A stretch of DNA of 64,000 nt from CALOFP01 sp942492635. Lineage in GTDB: Bacteria; UBP6; UBA1177; CALOFP01. Both the position numbers and the translations under genes were made by a program. The stretch is from the NCBI GenBank assembly GCA_942492635.1, contig CALOFP010000004.1, positions 509,766-573,765 of the forward strand. Reading direction: 5' to 3'. The number at the start of each line of letters is the position of its first letter. The stretch's first letter is position 1. Shown here in pieces: positions 59,362-64,000 of the stretch. A model generated the notes under the pieces. It saw only the letters and a program-made list of their open reading frames with translations. It did no database searches and was not told the origin of the DNA.

Positions 59362-61242
59362 ATGTCTTACATATCAAACTACGTCGCTAAGATCAGCGGC
59401 ATGTCTGTGGTTTCCGAGCCTCAATGGAAGAATCTCGAATGCGGGGATGAGCACAAAGCCAGCTTTTACGTCATAGGAGAAACTATTCTTCTTTCAGTCC
59501 ATCAGGGTTCCTTGAGTAGAGACTCTGTGGAGGGTTTTTACCGTGAAAGGGAAAAAGTTCTAAGGGAGACTGGTCTTGCTGAGAGTCGATTTGTAGAGAT
59601 AAAGGATTTCAGGGGGTACAGAGAGTCCACTGACAGGGGACTGAGGGGGTACGTTGCGAGAAGGCTTCTAGAAGAGGTTTGCAGGATTCAAGGTCTTGTA
59701 ATTCTTGCGCCTTCGGTAAGGATTCAACGTCTTTTTTCCCTGGGGATAGGTTTTTATAATCCGGGAGTTCCCATCGAGATAGCATCCGACCTCAAGGATT
59801 CTCTCAATCGGGCTGTAGGGATGATGGGAGAGCAGGGTTCGGTTTCCAGAGATATTGAGGTTTGCGGATGCTGCAGTGTTTTGGAAAGATTTGAAAAGAT
59901 AGATTTCTTCCCAAGATTTATTGGTGACGATACACTGCTTGTGAAAGTATCAGGTTATGTGCCAAGGAAGGCGATCGTTGAGGGCGGAGCTCTCTTTTTT
60001 GAGCTTTTTGAGGTGATGAATCCGGAACGACTTTTTTTGGTTATGGATTTGAGTGAAGTTGCCGGAGGGGACTGGAGCGCATGTTTTCATTCGAGATTTG
60101 TTATCAATAAAATTCTGAAACACCGTCGTGTAGAGATGATTTTTTTATGCGGTCTTGAAAGATTTTTTCAGAAGAAGTTTAAGGCCATCCGCTTTTTTTC
60201 ATGCGGTAAAGAGACCTTCGTTGACGGTGTTGATGAGGCTTTCCGGGCTATCCGTTGCCACAGAGGGTCGGTCAAGAGTGGTAGGGAGCGGGTTTTTTCG
60301 GAGTGTGAAGTTAGGCGTTACGCAGCGGCCTTGAGGTCGGCACTTGGAGCCATTTCTCTTGGAGAGGAAGATGGGATGGCTATCAAACTTTCTGATGATG
60401 ATCCTTTTCGTCCGGCCTTTGACTCTCTCTCTATAGTAAAAAGTGATGTTGATGATCTTGTAAGAGAACAGCAGGCACGAGAGGTGGAGCTGAGGGATAT
60501 GGTCCGGATGGCAATAGAATCGAGGATTGCTGCAGAGGAGTCTTCCAGGGCGAAAAGCCACTTCCTGGCCAATGTCAGTCACGAGCTTCGTACACCGATG
60601 AACGGAATCCTTGGAATGACACAACTGCTGAAGGGTACAGAACTTACCGATGAACAGATAGAGTATATCTCTATTCTGGAAGATGCAGCTCGAAATCTTC
60701 TTCTCTCGCTACAGGATATTCTTGATGTTTCCATGCTTCAGTCTGGGTCGCTTTCTCTCATGTCCGACCTTTTTGACCTTCACGAACTTTTAAAGGAGAT
60801 TACGCTTCCGTTTCAGGGATACGCTCTTTCAGACCAACTCTCTTTTTCGATAGCCGTAGATCCCACTCTGGGTAGAAATTTCAGGGGAGATCAGGTCAGG
60901 ATCAGACAAATTCTCAACAACCTTCTTGAGAATGCATTTAAGTTTACAAGAAAGGGTTCCGTTTCCCTCCGTGTCTGTTCCCTTGGAAAAGAGGTGAATG
61001 GCAGCAAGATTTACTTTGAGGTTACCGATACGGGAATGGGGATTGAAAAGGAAAAGATTCAGAACATATTCGACCCTTTTTCACAGGCCGATAGTTCTAA
61101 CACTCGAACCCATTCAGGGACAGGTGTCGGGCTTGCAATTGCAAAACAGCTGGTTTCGTTGCTGGGAGGAGAGCTGAGTGTTTCAAGCGAACCTGAAAGG
61201 GGGTCCACATTTCATTTTACGTTGACTCTTCCGGAGGAGTGA
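59362..61242 (+). CDS. Cytoplasmic histidine kinase with two STAS-like input domains
   Basis: 626 residues from ATG at 59362; a TTG at 59332 would add ten, and GGGGGAG lies close to the ATG, so the start is uncertain. No membrane helix. Residues about 1-165 and 190-310 look like two copies of an alpha/beta fold of SpoIIAA/STAS kind (ILLSVHQGSLSRDSV against LLVKVSGYVPRKAIV). The kinase core has H box FLANVSHELRTPMNGILG, N box LNNLLENAFKFT, and G boxes VTDTGMGI and HSGTGVGLAIAKQL. No receiver is attached. Divergent from htpG. Confidence 0.85.
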   Translation: MSYISNYVAKISGMSVVSEPQWKNLECGDEHKASFYVIGETILLSVHQGSLSRDSVEGFYREREKVLRETGLAESRFVEIKDFRGYRESTDRGLRGYVARRLLEEVCRIQGLVILAPSVRIQRLFSLGIGFYNPGVPIEIASDLKDSLNRAVGMMGEQGSVSRDIEVCGCCSVLERFEKIDFFPRFIGDDTLLVKVSGYVPRKAIVEGGALFFELFEVMNPERLFLVMDLSEVAGGDWSACFHSRFVINKILKHRRVEMIFLCGLERFFQKKFKAIRFFSCGKETFVDGVDEAFRAIRCHRGSVKSGRERVFSECEVRRYAAALRSALGAISLGEEDGMAIKLSDDDPFRPAFDSLSIVKSDVDDLVREQQAREVELRDMVRMAIESRIAAEESSRAKSHFLANVSHELRTPMNGILGMTQLLKGTELTDEQIEYISILEDAARNLLLSLQDILDVSMLQSGSLSLMSDLFDLHELLKEITLPFQGYALSDQLSFSIAVDPTLGRNFRGDQVRIRQILNNLLENAFKFTRKGSVSLRVCSLGKEVNGSKIYFEVTDTGMGIEKEKIQNIFDPFSQADSSNTRTHSGTGVGLAIAKQLVSLLGGELSVSSEPERGSTFHFTLTLPEE

Positions 61243-61546
61243 GGGACATTTTCTTTTCTATCGAAGCTGGTTTTTCGATTTTACTATACTTCTCGAACTA
61301 GTGCCTTGAATTATTTTACAATTTTAAAGTTTTTGCTATAGATGGAGGCGTCGTATTAATGAATGGAATAATACCTGTTAAGAAGGAGCTATGCTAGAAC
61401 CTTGTTGAAAATAGGTCGGTTTAAATTCTAAAATTGCTGGAATCAAAAGGTAAAGTCCGCACTGAAGGGCCTGTTTTACAAAATTTGATTTCTCTTTTTT
61501 CGGTATATATAATTCCAACGAAATTTTAGTGTTTTCGGAGGATCAT
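61243..61546 (+). other. Intergenic region between kinase and clpA-like genes
   Basis: 304 bp. A 6-bp stem ATCGAA/TTCGAT (61260-61279) after the kinase stop may be a weak terminator (followed by TTTAC only). The right part holds the clpA-like promoter and ribosome site. The rest is AT-rich with no gene I can support. Confidence 0.5.
61485..61513 (+). promoter_or_regulatory. Promoter of the clpA-like gene
   Basis: TTGATT (61485-61490), a 17-bp spacer and consensus TATAAT (61508-61513), about 33 bp before the TTG start. Confidence 0.7.
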
Positions 61547-63895
61547 TTGAAGGTAGATGCTACGCTGGAATCTTTATATGGGAATGCTCTCGATTTTTCT
61601 AAGGAGATGGGGGAAAAACTTAACAGTTTTCATTTCCTTCTCTCTTGTTTCGTAACTCCATCCGAAGTGGCAGTGCTCATGGAGGAGCAGGGTGTTGAAC
61701 CTGAGAAGGTTGCCGGAGGATACAGAAGTTTGAAAAAGGAGTATGTTTCAAAAGGAATGGAACTGAAAGAGGGCGGTGATGTAATAAAGAAGGTTGAAGA
61801 AAAGGTGCTGAGCCTTCTTCAAAGTCAGGATGATATTCCTTCTGCTCTCCATTTTCTATGTGCAATTACAAACGTTAGTGAAAGTATCGCCTACCGCATT
61901 TTATCTCATTTGAGACTTCTTTCACCGCTGCGTCTTCAAGCGTTCAACATGCTTGCAACACCTGCTAAACGGGTTAAAGCCAGAATGGTGGAGATACGCC
62001 ATGAGTCAAAAAGAGTTGAGTCTAGAAGGGAGGAAGAAGTAGGTCGGACGGTTTTGAAAGAAAAAAAGAGGGTTGAATCCGGTGGGTTGGTGGAAAAGAA
62101 GACTGTGAAGCCGACACCCGGGAAAGTTGAAGACAAAACTGGAAATTTTAAACTTCCTCCGATCTTTGATAAGTTGGGGCGGAATCTTTCAGCTCTTGCA
62201 GGCGAGGGACAGCTTGATGCTCTCTACGGGAGAGAGAAGGAAGTCGAGACGGTCCTTGATATACTATATAGAAAGAAAAATAATAATCCCTGCCTCGTCG
62301 GTCCGGCCGGTTCAGGAAAGACTGCCATAGTTGAAGGAATTGCAGTTCACCAGAGGGACGGGTTGTTGCCGGGGAAGATTCTCTGGGAACTTCATTTGTC
62401 CTCTCTTCTTTCGGGAACGGAATTCCGGGGGAGTCTCGAAAAACGGATTTTAGAATTGATAGAGGCTGTTGAAGATAATAAAGATAGAGTAATAGTTTTT
62501 ATTGATGAAATTCACATGCTCAACAGTCGAACAAATGAAGTCGTTGCAAATATGTTGAAACCGGCTCTGGCGAGAGGAAATTTCCCACTGATAGGGGCAA
62601 CCACCACCGATGAGTTTAAAAAGCATATTGCCACGGATCCGGCAATGGAGAGAAGGTTTTCAATAGTTAACGTTGAGGAGCCGAAGGGGGAGGAGCTGTT
62701 CAAGATCGTGAAAAGTGCAGCTCCTGTACTTGAGAAATACCACGATGTTAGTTTCAAGGATGAACTTCTTCTGCGTCATGCAGTAGCATTGTCAGATCGC
62801 TATATCTCGGGAAAAAGCCAGCCCGACAAGGTGCTTTCTCTCCTCGATACGCTTGGAGCAGTTCTCTGTCGCAGCGGAAAAAAAGAGGCTGGAGAGGAAG
62901 ATCTTAATGCGATGATTTCAAAAAGTACGGGAATTCCTATGGAGAATCTTCTAGTGGATGGAAGTCGGATTCTAAGGGTTCTTCCTGAAAAACTCAATAT
63001 GAAAATCAAGGGACAAAATAAGGCAAAACGAAAGATCTGCCAGCTGCTTGCAAGACGTTACACAAGAAGAGTCGAGGGAAAACCTATAGCGAGTTTTCTT
63101 TTCGCCGGTCCGACAGGAGTGGGAAAAAGTGAAATGGCCAAAAGTCTCGCTCAATTCTTTTTTGGATCTGAGAGCAGAATGGTTGCTTTCGATATGAGCG
63201 AGTTTCAGGAGGCTCATTCCGTATCGAGACTGATAGGTTCACCCCCGGGATACACTGGTTTTGAGGAAGGAGGACAGTTGACCGAGGCTTTCCGTAGGGA
63301 ACCGTATCAGCTTCTCCTTCTTGATGAAATAGAGAAAGCTCATCCGAAGGTGCTTACCATACTGCTTCAGCTGTTGGATGAAGGGAGGGTGTCCGATTCA
63401 AGAGGATTTGCGGTGAAGATGTCCGAGGTCGTAATGATAATGACAACAAATCTTGGAGCCGAGGAGTTTAGTTCACGACTTGGGTTTGGTGGAGGAAATA
63501 GAGATGATTTGAGAGAGAACCTTGTGCTGAGCAAGATAGAGAATTTCCTTTCACCTGAATTGGCTAACAGGGTAGACGAAATCGTTGTATTCAATCCTCT
63601 GGAAAAAGAAGATCTGGAAGAGGTGGCTCTTCTTATATTGAATAATATGATATCGGGTTTTAAAGAGAGCTATGGGTTGAAAGTAGAATACGAAGATGTG
63701 ACTGGCGTTGCCGAGCACCTGGTGGGGCTTATGACAATGAGAGAAAAGAGTCTGGGTGCAAGGGCGCTGAAAAGAGTCGTGGAGAAAAGAATTGAGGGAC
63801 TTGTTCTGGATTTCGTATATGGGGAAGGAACAGATAGCGATATAGTTATCTGCCTGGATAAGAATCAGAGCCTGGCGATTAGGAGCTCTGACTAG
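61547..63895 (+). CDS. ClpA-like AAA+ unfoldase with two ATPase domains
   Basis: 782 residues from TTG at 61547, with GGAGG five bases before; the frame opens at a GTG 18 bases earlier that would translate the site. A divergent Clp N-domain (1-145) and a charged linker (about 155-200) precede AAA1 (Walker A GPAGSGKT, Walker B IVFIDEIHML) and AAA2 (GPTGVGKS, LLLLDEIEKAHP). There is no long ClpB coiled-coil insert, so this is a ClpA/ClpC class unfoldase. RLGFGGG may be the loop that binds ClpP. ClpP and ClpS are not in the window. Confidence 0.9.
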   Translation: MKVDATLESLYGNALDFSKEMGEKLNSFHFLLSCFVTPSEVAVLMEEQGVEPEKVAGGYRSLKKEYVSKGMELKEGGDVIKKVEEKVLSLLQSQDDIPSALHFLCAITNVSESIAYRILSHLRLLSPLRLQAFNMLATPAKRVKARMVEIRHESKRVESRREEEVGRTVLKEKKRVESGGLVEKKTVKPTPGKVEDKTGNFKLPPIFDKLGRNLSALAGEGQLDALYGREKEVETVLDILYRKKNNNPCLVGPAGSGKTAIVEGIAVHQRDGLLPGKILWELHLSSLLSGTEFRGSLEKRILELIEAVEDNKDRVIVFIDEIHMLNSRTNEVVANMLKPALARGNFPLIGATTTDEFKKHIATDPAMERRFSIVNVEEPKGEELFKIVKSAAPVLEKYHDVSFKDELLLRHAVALSDRYISGKSQPDKVLSLLDTLGAVLCRSGKKEAGEEDLNAMISKSTGIPMENLLVDGSRILRVLPEKLNMKIKGQNKAKRKICQLLARRYTRRVEGKPIASFLFAGPTGVGKSEMAKSLAQFFFGSESRMVAFDMSEFQEAHSVSRLIGSPPGYTGFEEGGQLTEAFRREPYQLLLLDEIEKAHPKVLTILLQLLDEGRVSDSRGFAVKMSEVVMIMTTNLGAEEFSSRLGFGGGNRDDLRENLVLSKIENFLSPELANRVDEIVVFNPLEKEDLEEVALLILNNMISGFKESYGLKVEYEDVTGVAEHLVGLMTMREKSLGARALKRVVEKRIEGLVLDFVYGEGTDSDIVICLDKNQSLAIRSSD

Positions 63896-63973
63896 AGATC
63901 TTTTAGTTCGGCTCTAATTGTTCAATGAAAACAATGGGGTCTGATAAATAGTGAAAAAAGTCGAAAAAAAGTG

Positions 63974-64000
63974 TTGACTTTGAATAGGCCGATAGCTATA
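63974..64000 (+). promoter_or_regulatory. Promoter running out of the window
   Basis: TTGACT (63974-63979), then 17 bp, then TATA at the last four bases (63997-64000), the start of a -10 box cut by the window edge. An AT-rich stretch (GAAAAAAGTCGAAAAAAAG) precedes it like an UP element. A gene, perhaps an RNA gene, should start just beyond. Confidence 0.5.

Noticed and set aside
1..64000. Mobile elements, integrases, phage genes or genomic island borders
   Set aside because: No transposase, recombinase or flanking direct repeats were found; both tRNAs are intact with no integrase beside them.

Overview
This is 64 kb of a Gram-negative bacterial chromosome. It carries outer-membrane beta-barrel proteins, a lipoprotein with a lipobox, a periplasmic SurA-like protein and a PilY1-like adhesin. 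It is dense in housekeeping genes with short gaps and many 4-38 bp overlaps, and I see no IS element, integrase, phage gene or CRISPR array. Several features resemble Myxococcota and related former deltaproteobacterial lineages: a sensor protein with an MXAN_5187-like C-terminal domain, a CFI-box protein, a long Thr-Gly-Asp repeat in a lipoprotein, and an aroQ-efp neighbourhood. Divergent copies of core enzymes (aroQ, pth, efp, aroA) suggest a poorly sampled lineage. I cannot name the organism.

Layout. 1-0.55 kb is the end of a beta-barrel gene. 0.7-2.3 kb (minus) is the most interesting locus: its own promoter, a radical SAM/SPASM enzyme with an N-terminal PqqD-like domain, a palindrome, a 29-residue two-cysteine peptide gene with a strong ribosome binding site, and a clean intrinsic terminator. 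This looks like a self-contained RiPP (ribosomally made, modified peptide) cassette. 2.3-8.8 kb (minus) is an amidase, then purH-purD-engB-surA-like-parA-parB. 8.9-20.7 kb (plus) is aroQ, efp, a TPR/sensor/CheY group that may be an undescribed signalling module, then rsmD-coaD-ispE-tRNA-Gln-rplY-pth-hppA. 20.9-23.5 kb (plus) is rpsF-rpsR-rplI-dnaB, with ssb elsewhere (45.5 kb).

23.7-42.7 kb (minus) holds the PilY1-like protein, truA, a CFI-box/beta-barrel fusion, asd, pncB-pncA (NAD salvage), hutH, the Thr-Gly-Asp repeat lipoprotein, and a tightly overlapped operon rph-aroF-aroA-chorismate mutase-PLD. 42.8-47.8 kb (plus) reads from a strong divergent promoter: an exported protein, purN, a membrane sensor, ssb, hemW and rnhB. 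47.9-53.3 kb (minus) has a giant GH13 enzyme, a PEBP protein and a CAP-domain protein. 53.4-64 kb has tRNA-Leu, nnrDE-tsaE-EI24, two histidine kinases, htpG and a ClpA-like unfoldase, and the window ends inside a promoter.

Together the genes cover de novo purine synthesis (purH, purD, purN), the shikimate route to prephenate (aroF, aroQ, aroA, chorismate mutase), NAD(P) salvage and repair (pncA, pncB, nnrDE), translation, chromosome segregation and protein quality control. Function statements are from motifs read by eye; no database search was possible.
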